From assembly GCA_902775895.1 (NCBI GenBank), contig CACYNO010000001.1:248001-312000 (forward strand): 64,000 nucleotides of DNA, written 5' to 3'. The stretch comes from an uncultured Lachnospiraceae bacterium (GTDB lineage: Bacteria > Bacillota > Clostridia > Lachnospirales > Lachnospiraceae). The notes under the pieces were generated by a model. It ran no database searches and was not told where the DNA came from. It saw only the letters and a program-made list of their open reading frames with translations. The position numbers and the translations under genes were made by a program. Shown here in pieces: positions 39,633-47,092 of the stretch. Position 1 is the first letter of the stretch, and the number at the start of each line of letters is the position of its first letter.

Positions 39633-40394
39633 TTACGGTGTTACATACTTTACGAACCACAGTTCGTGGGAATCGGTGATCTCTGCTTTACCCTGCGGGT
39701 CCACATATACATCGACTGCATACAGAGTGTTTTTGTATCCGCCGTGGTCTCCGCTGCAAAGGATCCGATAGTTCATGCCTGCAACAACCTGTGTTGACAA
39801 AAGAGCGACAGGGGCGAATTCCTGTGTACTTCCTGATTTTATTGCCTCGCTGAGATACTTTTGAGCATCATTCGGAAGCTCGGCAGCAGGTCTGTAGGTT
39901 CCGTTCCAATGCTCCATTATTTCATATACATCTTTGCCGTCGGCAGTAACGAGGTTGTTCGGATCAAGATCTTTTTTGCTTACGACCTTAGATGTTGCAC
40001 CGTCCATACTCTGTTCTATGTTAACGATACACCAGCTTTTTGTCTTATTGTCCAGACAAAGAAATGCGTACTGAATAGTGTCATCAAGATTATCTCCAAC
40101 ATGTGCTATAGGAACAAGGTCGGCATACTCGGTATCCTTGGTGGCCGCTTCAAAAGCAATAGTATCACCGGTTGTCATATCATGAGCCTTTGTTTCGGTA
40201 TTGATCGTCCAGCCGCCGACAATGGGCGTTGTTTCGCTTGTTGTTTCCGTAGCAGATGTTGAGTCTTCTGTTGATTCGGTAGCAGCAGTTGTGGCCGTGG
40301 TAGTCCCGTCTCCCGAGCCTGAACCGCAAGCTGCAAATAATGGTGCACAGGCCATTGATGCGCCGAGTGTTAAGATTAACATAGATTTTTTCAT
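39633..40394 (-). CDS. exported lipoprotein with cystatin-like domain
   Basis: A 253-residue protein. A signal peptide (MKKSMLILTLGASMACAPLF) ends in a lipobox around AAC, followed by a Thr/Ser/Glu linker (about 25-55), so it would be anchored outside the membrane. The C-terminal domain contains TQVVAGMNYRIL (about residue 200). This matches the QVVAG wedge and following strand of cystatins, together with a helix upstream and a V-x-V strand downstream. In eukaryotic cystatins this loop blocks papain-type cysteine proteases. The first cystatin residues (Gly wedge, PW hairpin) are not clear. Protease inhibition is inferred only from the motif; many bacterial proteins reuse this fold. Confidence 0.72.
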   Translation of the reverse strand: MKKSMLILTLGASMACAPLFAACGSGSGDGTTTATTAATESTEDSTSATETTSETTPIVGGWTINTETKAHDMTTGDTIAFEAATKDTEYADLVPIAHVGDNLDDTIQYAFLCLDNKTKSWCIVNIEQSMDGATSKVVSKKDLDPNNLVTADGKDVYEIMEHWNGTYRPAAELPNDAQKYLSEAIKSGSTQEFAPVALLSTQVVAGMNYRILCSGDHGGYKNTLYAVDVYVDPQGKAEITDSHELWFVKYVTP

Positions 40395-40446
40395 AATATC
40401 CTTCTCCTTTTTTCATGCTCAGTTTTAAAAAGTTTTCTTAATGTTC

Positions 40447-40471
40447 ATTATACCACATCAGGGTGATGTGG
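40447..40471 (-). promoter_or_regulatory. promoter and palindromic operator of the cystatin-like lipoprotein gene
   Basis: On the minus strand TGGTATAAT (extended -10; TATAAT at 40447-40452) lies next to a perfect inverted repeat, CCACATCA-GGG-TGATGTGG (40453-40471), where a -35 would be expected. No -35 consensus is seen. Confidence 0.55.
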
Positions 40472-40499
40472 CGGGTAAAGATGAAGGCTTTGAAAATGT

Positions 40500-40528
40500 T
40501 TGACAAAAAAATAGTTAAATGATAGTAT
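40500..40528 (+). promoter_or_regulatory. promoter of the FeoB-associated protein / Sir2 operon
   Basis: TTGACA (40500-40505), 17 bases, TAGTAT (40523-40528). Start near 40535, about 100 bases before the first gene. Confidence 0.7.
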
Positions 40529-40538
40529 TTCGAAATAA

Positions 40539-40554
40539 GTTAGCGTTATCTAAC
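40539..40554. promoter_or_regulatory. GTTAG/CTAAC inverted repeat (putative metalloregulator operator 1)
   Basis: GTTAG-CGTTAT-CTAAC lies just after the predicted transcription start. The same arms recur at the feoA promoter. Half-sites resemble those of DtxR-family iron or manganese regulators, although the spacing differs from DtxR's own site. Confidence 0.55.
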
Positions 40555-40633
40555 CCGTGCTTTGTACGTTGGAGTATAAAGAAAGAAAAGTTGTTTTAAT
40601 AAGGCTTTGGCAGGGTGAAGGGAATGATTTAAA

Positions 40634-40780
40634 ATGGGAACGGTCATTGTATTGATAATAATTGCCGGGGTAATAGCAGGAGCAGTGTTTTCGATTATCA
40701 GAAGAAGGAAAAAAGGTAAGTCATCATGTGGTTGCGGGTGCAGTTCCTGCAGTTTTAAAGAAAAGTGTAAAGGTAAATAA
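40634..40780 (+). CDS. FeoB-associated Cys-rich membrane protein
   Basis: A 48-residue protein: one membrane helix (VIVLIIIAGVIAGAVFSII), a basic stop (RRRKKGK), then a Cys-rich tail with five Cys in SSCGCGCSSCS and one more in EKCKGK. This is the pattern of the FeoB-associated Cys-rich family found next to feoB in Firmicutes, thought to help ferrous iron transport. GAAGGGA sits upstream. It is 1 kb upstream of feoA with Sir2 between, five bases before the Sir2 start. A likely iron-responsive operator lies in its leader. Confidence 0.85.
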   Translation: MGTVIVLIIIAGVIAGAVFSIIRRRKKGKSSCGCGCSSCSFKEKCKGK

Positions 40781-40785
40781 AGGAC

Positions 40786-41544
40786 ATGGATATAAAAGAA
40801 AAAGCACTTCAATTAAAGGAACTTATAGATGAAGCGGAGAGCTTTGTGTTCTTTGGCGGTGCCGGGGTATCGACAGAAAGCGGTATTCCGGACTTCAGGA
40901 GTTCGGAAGGGTTGTATAACGATAAAAAAGAAGCGATACCGCCTGAGAGGATTTTGAGTCACACTTACTTTAAGATGCATCCTAAAGAATTTTTTGCATT
41001 TTACAAAAGTAAGATGGTATATACGCAGGCAAAGCCTTCAGTAACCCATCAGGCTCTTGCAAAGCTGGAGCAGGAGGGGAAATGCAAAGCCGTTATCACC
41101 CAGAATATCGACGGACTGCATCAGATGGCGGGAAGTAAAAATGTACTGGAGCTTCACGGAAGCATATACAGAAACTACTGTATAAAATGCGGAAGACCTT
41201 ACGGCCTTGAGACGGTCATGACCGGCGAAGGCGCAAAGCTGGGGGAAGGCCGTTTTGAAGGGATACCGGTCTGTAACTGCGGAGGCATAATTAAGCCGGA
41301 CGTGGTCCTTTATGAAGAAAGCCTTGATTCAAGTGTTTTACAGGAGTCGGTATCGCTGATCGCTAATACTCCTTTGTTGATCATAGGAGGAACGTCTTTG
41401 AACGTATATCCTGCCGCCGGTCTTTTGCAGCATTTCAAGGGTAGTCATTTGGTACTGATAAATAAAGAATCCACACCCTTTGATAATAATGCGGATCTTC
41501 TGATAAAGGGAGCACTTGGACAGGTGTTTGAACAATTAACATAA
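40786..41544 (+). CDS. NAD-dependent protein deacylase, Sir2 family
   Basis: A 252-residue sirtuin of normal bacterial length. FFGGAGVSTESGIPDFRS binds NAD, TQNIDGLHQMAG and the catalytic His in ELHGS are intact, and four Cys (CIKC and CNC plus flanking) form the zinc site. It removes acyl groups from lysines. The start is five bases after the stop of the Cys-rich protein, with AAAGGA overlapping that stop, so both share one promoter with a putative metal operator. This links the sirtuin to iron status, by inference. Confidence 0.93.
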   Translation: MDIKEKALQLKELIDEAESFVFFGGAGVSTESGIPDFRSSEGLYNDKKEAIPPERILSHTYFKMHPKEFFAFYKSKMVYTQAKPSVTHQALAKLEQEGKCKAVITQNIDGLHQMAGSKNVLELHGSIYRNYCIKCGRPYGLETVMTGEGAKLGEGRFEGIPVCNCGGIIKPDVVLYEESLDSSVLQESVSLIANTPLLIIGGTSLNVYPAAGLLQHFKGSHLVLINKESTPFDNNADLLIKGALGQVFEQLT

Positions 41545-41567
41545 TTAAAAAGTTTTTTTTACAAACA

Positions 41568-41596
41568 TTGACAAAATATAGTTAGCTGTGTACAAT
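41568..41596 (+). promoter_or_regulatory. feoAAB promoter
   Basis: TTGACA (41568-41573), 17 bases, TACAAT (41591-41596). A half-site GTTAGC (41581-41586) lies inside the spacer. Start near 41603. Confidence 0.8.
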
Positions 41597-41603
41597 CACT
41601 GGT

Positions 41604-41619
41604 GTTAGCACGGGCTAAC
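41604..41619. promoter_or_regulatory. GTTAGC/GCTAAC inverted repeat (putative metalloregulator operator 2)
   Basis: GTTAGC-ACGG-GCTAAC, a perfect 6-base inverted repeat, positioned just after the predicted transcription start exactly as operator 1 is. A bound repressor would block transcription initiation. Confidence 0.65.
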
Positions 41620-41670
41620 TATTATATTTATTCTGAAGTTGTCTATTGCTAACCAAGTGAGGAGACCGGA

Positions 41671-41763
41671 ATGTACGAGGAAATGAACATAGTCTTCTTT
41701 TGTAGAGAGTTTTGGAAAAATATGTGCAATAACCGGAAAGAATTTTTTTTAAAGACAGATTAG
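41671..41763 (+). CDS. candidate 30-residue leader ORF upstream of feoA
   Basis: ATG 41671 has GTGAGGAG a few bases upstream at good spacing. The 30-codon frame has two Cys and aromatic/basic residues (FFCREFWKNMCNNRKEFF) and ends with TAG at 41761, inside operator 3. No homologue is recognised. It might be translated as a regulatory leader or be a small membrane-edge peptide. Coding status is uncertain. Confidence 0.4.
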   Translation: MYEEMNIVFFCREFWKNMCNNRKEFFLKTD

Positions 41764-41773
41764 CTAACGCTAA
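41760..41773. promoter_or_regulatory. TTAGC/GCTAA inverted repeat (putative operator 3) next to the feoA ribosome site
   Basis: TTAGC-TAAC-GCTAA, perfect 5-base arms, immediately upstream of the GGAGAGAAGG ribosome site. It shares the arm sequence of operators 1 and 2. Confidence 0.5.
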
Positions 41774-41792
41774 CGGAGAGAAGGTGATTGTT

Positions 41793-42005
41793 ATGATGCC
41801 TTTGGTTTTAGCCACGGTAGGTGAGGAGAAGATAATAAAAAAAATAGGCGGAAATTTGAAAGTAAAAAGACATTTGGAAAACCTGGGGCTTACTCCCGGG
41901 GGAGCAGTGACAATTGTCAGCAAATTCAGCGGAAATGTTATTGTGAAGGTGAAGGAATCAAGGATAGCTTTAAATGAAGAAATGGCAAGGAAGATTTTTG
42001 TTTAG
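41793..42005 (+). CDS. feoA: FeoA-domain protein (first copy)
   Basis: A 70-residue SH3-like FeoA domain: PLVLATVGEEKII, then HLENLGLTPGG, VSKFSGNVIVKVKESRIALNEEMA. FeoA assists the FeoB ferrous-iron channel at the cytoplasmic side. ATG 41793 is chosen because GAAGG lies eight bases upstream; GTG 41784 is in frame but overlaps the ribosome site. A second, different FeoA domain follows after 12 bases. Confidence 0.88.
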   Translation: MMPLVLATVGEEKIIKKIGGNLKVKRHLENLGLTPGGAVTIVSKFSGNVIVKVKESRIALNEEMARKIFV

Positions 42006-42017
42006 GAGGAATAAAAA

Positions 42018-42257
42018 ATGAACACGTTGAAGGATGCGCGTGTAGGAGATACGGTGACTGTGTCCCGGCTACATGGCGAAGGGGCTCTTAAAAGACGCAT
42101 AATGGATATGGGTATCACCAAGGGAGTGAGTATCTATGTCAGAAAAAAAGCGCCTTTAGGTGACCCGATAGAGATCACGGTCAGGGGGTATGAATTATCC
42201 ATTCGCAAAGCCGATGCGGAGATGATCGAATTAAAGGCAGGAGATGAGAAAAAATGA
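42018..42257 (+). CDS. feoA: FeoA-domain protein (second copy)
   Basis: A 79-residue FeoA domain: DARVGDTVTVSRLHGEG, RRIMDMGITKG, RKKAPLGDPIEITVRGYELSIRKADAEMI. It is closer to the classic FeoA pattern (GDPIEI...LSLR) than the first copy. AGGAGG precedes its start, and it overlaps feoB by four bases (ATGA), indicating coupled translation. Confidence 0.93.
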   Translation: MNTLKDARVGDTVTVSRLHGEGALKRRIMDMGITKGVSIYVRKKAPLGDPIEITVRGYELSIRKADAEMIELKAGDEKK

Positions 42258-44728
42258 GCACGAGAATAGCGTTAGCGGGAAACCCAAACAGCGGTAAGAC
42301 CACACTGTTTAATGCCCTTACCGGCGCTAATCAGTTCGTAGGTAACTGGCCGGGAGTTACGGTTGAAAAAAAAGAAGGGAAACTTAAAAAACATAATGAT
42401 GTGGAGGTTATAGATCTTCCCGGTATCTATTCCCTTTCTCCATATACACTTGAAGAAGTAGTGGCAAGGAATTTTCTTATAGGTGAGCGTCCTGATGCTA
42501 TCTTAAATATCGTTGACGGAACAAATCTTGAGAGAAACTTATACCTCACCACCCAGCTTCTGGAAATTGGGATCCCCATGGTCATAGCCATCAACATGAT
42601 GGATGTGGTCAGAAAAAAAGGGGATAAGTTAAACACAAAGGAACTTGAAAGCCAGCTGGGATGCAGGATCATCGAGATATCTGCCCTTAAAGGCGACAAC
42701 ACTCTTGCAGCTGCCGAGCTGGCAATAAAAGAGGCAGGATCTGATAAAGGTCTTCCGCGTCATTCATTTTCCGGTCCGGTGGAGCATGCGCTTGCACACA
42801 TTGAAGAGGCTGCTTTAAACAATATACCGGAGTCACAAAAAAGATGGTATGCCATCAAGGTTTTTGAGGGAGATGAAAAGGTTTTAGCGCAGTTAAAAAT
42901 CTCAGAAGGACAGCTTGAGCATATTAATGAAAATGTGAGAGCAGCCGAGGAAGAGTTGGACGACGATGCTGAGAGTATTATCACTAATGAGAGATATGTT
43001 TACATTGCTGAGCTGCTGAAAGGTATTTACAGGAAAAAAGATGCTAAATCGGAAAGTACATCCGACAAGATCGACCGTGTGGTAACCAACAGATGGCTTG
43101 GACTGCCTATATTTGCAGCGGTGATGTTTGGGATATACTGGGTTGCCATGGTGGGTGTGGGAGCACCTGCTACAGACTGGATGAATGACGGGGTTTTCGG
43201 AGACGGTTTCCATCTTTTCGGCATTGGCTCTGCAGCTTATGAAGAAGCAAGTGAAAAATATACTGCTGCTGTAAATGCGGTTGATGCATATGCAGGCTTC
43301 GACGAGGAAGCTGAAATAGAGGATCTGAAAGGTTATTCATCCGGTGAGGCAAGTGTTTCTTATGCTGTAGAGGATGAAGAAACATTAGAGGAAAGTGAAA
43401 TAACTGTATACTATAACTCTGTTCCGGAAGATGCTGAAGATGATGTGAACCCGGTGAGTTATACAGAAGCAGTTGAATATTTTGAAAAGAATGGATTTGA
43501 AGAGCCTGATCCGGCTGATTACGGAGTATGGGTACCGGGTATACCTGCGCTTGTTGAAAGTGGTCTTGATTCCATAGGATGTGCAGACTGGCTAAAGAGC
43601 CTGATTGTGGATGGTATCATAGGAGGCGTTGGTGCGGTAATAGGATTTGTTCCCCAGATGCTTGTGTTGTTCCTGATGCTTGCATTTCTTGAGGCCTGTG
43701 GATATATGGCGAGAGTCGCATTTGTACTGGACCGTGTTTTCAGACGTTTCGGGTTATCGGGAAAAAGCTTTATACCCATACTTATAGGAACCGGCTGCGG
43801 TATACCGGGTATTATGGCATCCAGGACCATTGAAAATGAACGTGACCGCCGCATGACCATCATTACCACAACTTTTATCCCCTGCGGAGCAAAGATACCC
43901 TTTATCGCAATGATAGCAGGAGCCATATTCGGCGGAAGCGCATGGATATCAACAGGGTCATACTTTATCGGTATTGCAGCCATTATCTGTTCAGGTATCA
44001 TCTTAAAGAAGACCAGGATGTTTGCGGGCGACCCTGCGCCCTTTGTTATGGAACTTCCTGCGTATCACTGGCCCACGGTTGGTAATGTGCTTCGCAGTAT
44101 GTGGGAGAGAGGATGGAGCTTTATAAAGAAAGCGGGAACCGTTATCCTGATCTCCACTGTGGTTCTCTGGTTTTTATCCAGATTCGGATGGGCAGACGGC
44201 GCATTCGGTATGCTTGAAGAAGAGCAGATCGGGAACAGTATACTTGCGGCTATAGGAAACGGTATAGCATGGCTCTTTGCACCTCTGGGCTGGGGTAACT
44301 GGCAGGCTGCAGTGGCATCGATCACGGGTCTTATAGCAAAGGAAAATATAGTAGGCACCATGGGTGTCCTGTACGGAGGAGAGGGGTCCGCTTGGTCGGC
44401 TCTGGCGCTTGCCTTCAGTGCGGCATCGGGAATGAGCTTTTTGATATTCAACCTTCTGTGTGCTCCCTGCTTTGCGGCTATAGGAGCCATTAGAAGAGAG
44501 ATGAACAGTCATAAATGGACATGGTTTGCTATACTTTACGAATGTGGATTTGCTTATGCAGTATCTTTTGTGGTGTTCCATTTAGTGAGTCTGTTCTCCG
44601 GACGCGGAAACGTTGCGGGGTCGATAATAGCCTTTGTGCTTCTTGCGATTTTTATATGGCTTCTCGTCAGACCGCAAAGAAACGGGAAAGTGTTTAAGGA
44701 TAAGGCGTTTGAAGAATTAATCTGTTGA
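42254..44728 (+). CDS. feoB: ferrous iron transporter FeoB with acidic extracytoplasmic insertion
   Basis: An 824-residue Fe2+ transporter. The G domain has GNPNSGKTTLFN (G1), a G2 region, DLPGIYS (G3) and NMMD (G4), followed by the GDI helical domain and a polytopic membrane domain with FeoB Gate repeats (VAFVLDRVFRRFGLSGKSFIP and the GCGIPGIMASR motif; a second gate near LIAKENIVGTMGVLYG). Between the first membrane helix and WVPGIPALVESGLDSIG there is an extra block of about 110 residues (bases about 43200-43530), very rich in Glu and Asp, where relatives have a short loop. Residue count is therefore high. Expressed from the metal-regulated feoA promoter; the stop codon overlaps the next promoter. 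Confidence 0.96.
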   Translation: MSTRIALAGNPNSGKTTLFNALTGANQFVGNWPGVTVEKKEGKLKKHNDVEVIDLPGIYSLSPYTLEEVVARNFLIGERPDAILNIVDGTNLERNLYLTTQLLEIGIPMVIAINMMDVVRKKGDKLNTKELESQLGCRIIEISALKGDNTLAAAELAIKEAGSDKGLPRHSFSGPVEHALAHIEEAALNNIPESQKRWYAIKVFEGDEKVLAQLKISEGQLEHINENVRAAEEELDDDAESIITNERYVYIAELLKGIYRKKDAKSESTSDKIDRVVTNRWLGLPIFAAVMFGIYWVAMVGVGAPATDWMNDGVFGDGFHLFGIGSAAYEEASEKYTAAVNAVDAYAGFDEEAEIEDLKGYSSGEASVSYAVEDEETLEESEITVYYNSVPEDAEDDVNPVSYTEAVEYFEKNGFEEPDPADYGVWVPGIPALVESGLDSIGCADWLKSLIVDGIIGGVGAVIGFVPQMLVLFLMLAFLEACGYMARVAFVLDRVFRRFGLSGKSFIPILIGTGCGIPGIMASRTIENERDRRMTIITTTFIPCGAKIPFIAMIAGAIFGGSAWISTGSYFIGIAAIICSGIILKKTRMFAGDPAPFVMELPAYHWPTVGNVLRSMWERGWSFIKKAGTVILISTVVLWFLSRFGWADGAFGMLEEEQIGNSILAAIGNGIAWLFAPLGWGNWQAAVASITGLIAKENIVGTMGVLYGGEGSAWSALALAFSAASGMSFLIFNLLCAPCFAAIGAIRREMNSHKWTWFAILYECGFAYAVSFVVFHLVSLFSGRGNVAGSIIAFVLLAIFIWLLVRPQRNGKVFKDKAFEELIC

Positions 44729-44751
44729 CAACAAAAAAGTTTTGATATACC
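44725..44751 (+). promoter_or_regulatory. promoter of the T-box / aspS operon
   Basis: TTGACA (44725-44730) overlaps the feoB stop; TATACC at 44746-44751 has TGA before it. Spacer 15 bases, rescued by the extended -10. Start near 44758. Confidence 0.6.
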
Positions 44752-44756
44752 CTACA

Positions 44757-44980
44757 GGGAAGGAAACTCTGCTTTTGTGGAAAGTCTGACAGGGCGAGTG
44801 CGTCATGGACTGAGAGCGCACTTCTGACGAGTAGTAAGTAAGGGAACGCTCCGGATCATGTAATTTAATACTGAAAGAGGAAAAATAAGCACTTATTTTT
44901 CAATGCGGGTGGCACCGCGGGTATTCATATATAAATGAACACTCGTCCCGGGAATTGTTATGATTCCCGGGGCGTTTTTA
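44757..44980 (+). ncRNA. T-box leader controlling aspS-gatA-gatB
   Basis: The conserved T-box GGGTGGCACCGCGG lies at 44907-44920, after a structured Stem I region (hairpin AGTGCG...CGCACT near 44800-44825 with an AGTAGTAAG run after it). A strong intrinsic terminator follows: the arms CGTCCCGGGAAT and ATTCCCGGGGCG (44944-44974), then five T. Uncharged tRNA would favour the antiterminator and expression. The specifier codon could not be fixed by eye; GAC (Asp) occurs twice in the Stem I region and AAC (Asn) once. Confidence 0.9.
44944..44979 (+). terminator. regulated terminator of the T-box leader
   Basis: A 12-base stem with one G-U pair, seven-base loop, then TTTTT. It competes with the antiterminator formed by the T-box sequence. 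Confidence 0.85.
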
Positions 44981-45005
44981 ATGTTTCGGGAGAATGGAGG
45001 AAAGA

Positions 45006-47081
45006 ATGTACAGAACGCATTATTGTAATGACATACGTGATGAGCATATCGGTGAGACCATTGAGCTTGCGGGCTGGGTGGATACCGTCCGCGATCACGG
45101 TGGCGTGCTTTTTATCGATCTTAGGGATTACACGGGGGTGACCCAGGTTGTCATAAATGATGACAGTATGCTTAAGGACGTAAACCGTGAGACGGTCATC
45201 ACCGTAAGCGGCACGGTACGAAAAAGAGATCCGGAGACGGTAAATGAAAAGATAGATACGGGATTTGTGGAGCTTAAGGCTGATACACTTCAGGTGCTTG
45301 GCAAGAGCCGCAACATGACACCCTTCGAGATCCGCAACTCCCATTTGAGCAATGATGAGCTGCGTCTTAAGTTCCGTTACCTGGACTTAAGGAATCCCAA
45401 GCATCATGCAAATATAGTAAAGAGATCAAAGATCATCGGTTCTCTCAGAAGAAAGATGGAGGAGAGGAATTTCCTGGATATCCAGACCCCTATACTTACG
45501 GCATCTTCACCTGAGGGCGCCCGTGATTTTCTTGTGCCAAGCCGCAAGCATCCGGGCAAATTTTACGCCCTGCCTCAGGCACCCCAGCAGTTTAAGCAGC
45601 TGCTCATGGTGTCGGGGATAGACAAATACTACCAGGTGGCGCCCTGCTTCAGGGATGAGGATGCAAGAGCAGACAGATCTCCGGGTGAGTTTTACCAGCT
45701 GGACTTTGAGATGGCATTTGCCACCCAGGAGGACGTGCTGAAGGTCTGCGAAGAGGTTATCTACGAGACATTTAAGGAATTTTCCGACAAGAAGATATCA
45801 CCGCCGCCATTCAGGCGCATAACATTTGCAGAGTCCATGATGAAATACGGCTCCGACAAGCCTGACTTAAGAAACCCTCTTATCATATGCGATCTTACGG
45901 AGTTCTTTGAAGGCGTTGACTTCCCTATATTTAAGGGCAAACCTGTAAGAGGCATCGTTGCAGACTGTTCAGGAAAGTCCAGAAAATTCTTCGAGGATTC
46001 ATTGAAGTATGCTACATCAGCGGATGTAGGTCTTGGAGGACTTGGATATCTTACTTTGAACGGTGATGTGTTTGAAGGTCCTATCGCTAAGTTCCTGTCA
46101 GATGAGAAGAAGGCGGAGATCATAGAGCTTACGGGGATAAAAGAAGGGGAGACGGTATTTTTTGTCTGCGACGACAAAAAACTGGATACGGAAAAAAGAG
46201 CGGGGCTTATCCGTACATGGCTTGCGGAGAAAGACCAGCTGGATTTAATAAAAGATGATTCTTTTGAATTCTGCTTTATTGTGGATTTCCCAATGTTTGA
46301 GATAGACGAGGAAACCGGGGATGTGATATTTACACATAATCCTTTCTCCATGCCCCAGGGCGGAATGGAGGCACTTCTCGGACCCGATCCGACAGAGGTT
46401 TTGGCTTACCAGTATGACCTGGTTTGTAACGGTATCGAACTGGCATCCGGTGCCGTGAGAAACCACGATGTGGAGATCATGAAAAAAGCTTTCGAGATCG
46501 CAGGCTATACAGAGGATGTTTTAAAAGAAAAATTTAATGCTCTTTACACGGCCTTCCGTTACGGTGCTCCGCCTCATGCGGGAATGGCGCCGGGTATAGA
46601 CCGTATGGTGATGCTCCTGACTGACGAGGAGAAGATCATAGAGGTCATCGCATTTCCTCTGAACGGAAATGCCCAGGATCTTCTTCTGGGTGCACCAAGC
46701 GAGGTTACAAACCAGCAGCTTGAGGAGGTTCATCTTTTAGGTGCGGAAAACGCCCTTGCTTCCAGAGCGGGAGCAGCCGGACCAAAGAAGACACGCAGTG
46801 AGAAACGTGCAACATTTTCAAATGCGCAGCAGCTGAACCAGATCGCCCTTACGGAAGAAGAGGACGAGCTGATGCAAAATATCTTCAAGAGCATGAAAGA
46901 GCATGAAGAGAAAATGCAGACCATAGATACGGAAAATGTGGAAGAAATGATATTCGTTTGTCCCATGGAAAATGTACTGCGTGAGGATGAGCGCAAGCAG
47001 GAATTCTCAAGAGAGAGTCTCCTGGAGGGAGCTCCCCAGCACAGCGTGGACAGCTGGCAGGTTCCCAGGCTGGTAAAGTGA
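45006..47081 (+). CDS. aspS: aspartyl-tRNA synthetase fused to GatC (non-discriminating type)
   Basis: A 691-residue protein; ordinary bacterial AspRS is about 590. The start is ATG 45006, after GGAGG; an ATG at 44994 overlaps that site. It has an OB-fold anticodon domain, class II motif 2 (FRDEDARADRSPGEFYQLD), a GAD insertion and motif 3 (GMAPGIDRMVML). His31 and Gly-Gly in WVDTVRDHGG match non-discriminating bacterial AspRS (E. coli has RDLGS). From about residue 604 the tail is a full GatC domain: LNQIALTEEE, IDTENVEE, the hallmark NVLREDE, then APQ and VPR (bases 46815-47078). It should charge both tRNA-Asp and tRNA-Asn and bring GatC covalently to GatA/GatB. Confidence 0.93.
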   Translation: MYRTHYCNDIRDEHIGETIELAGWVDTVRDHGGVLFIDLRDYTGVTQVVINDDSMLKDVNRETVITVSGTVRKRDPETVNEKIDTGFVELKADTLQVLGKSRNMTPFEIRNSHLSNDELRLKFRYLDLRNPKHHANIVKRSKIIGSLRRKMEERNFLDIQTPILTASSPEGARDFLVPSRKHPGKFYALPQAPQQFKQLLMVSGIDKYYQVAPCFRDEDARADRSPGEFYQLDFEMAFATQEDVLKVCEEVIYETFKEFSDKKISPPPFRRITFAESMMKYGSDKPDLRNPLIICDLTEFFEGVDFPIFKGKPVRGIVADCSGKSRKFFEDSLKYATSADVGLGGLGYLTLNGDVFEGPIAKFLSDEKKAEIIELTGIKEGETVFFVCDDKKLDTEKRAGLIRTWLAEKDQLDLIKDDSFEFCFIVDFPMFEIDEETGDVIFTHNPFSMPQGGMEALLGPDPTEVLAYQYDLVCNGIELASGAVRNHDVEIMKKAFEIAGYTEDVLKEKFNALYTAFRYGAPPHAGMAPGIDRMVMLLTDEEKIIEVIAFPLNGNAQDLLLGAPSEVTNQQLEEVHLLGAENALASRAGAAGPKKTRSEKRATFSNAQQLNQIALTEEEDELMQNIFKSMKEHEEKMQTIDTENVEEMIFVCPMENVLREDERKQEFSRESLLEGAPQHSVDSWQVPRLVK

Positions 47082-47092
47082 GGTGATAAGAG

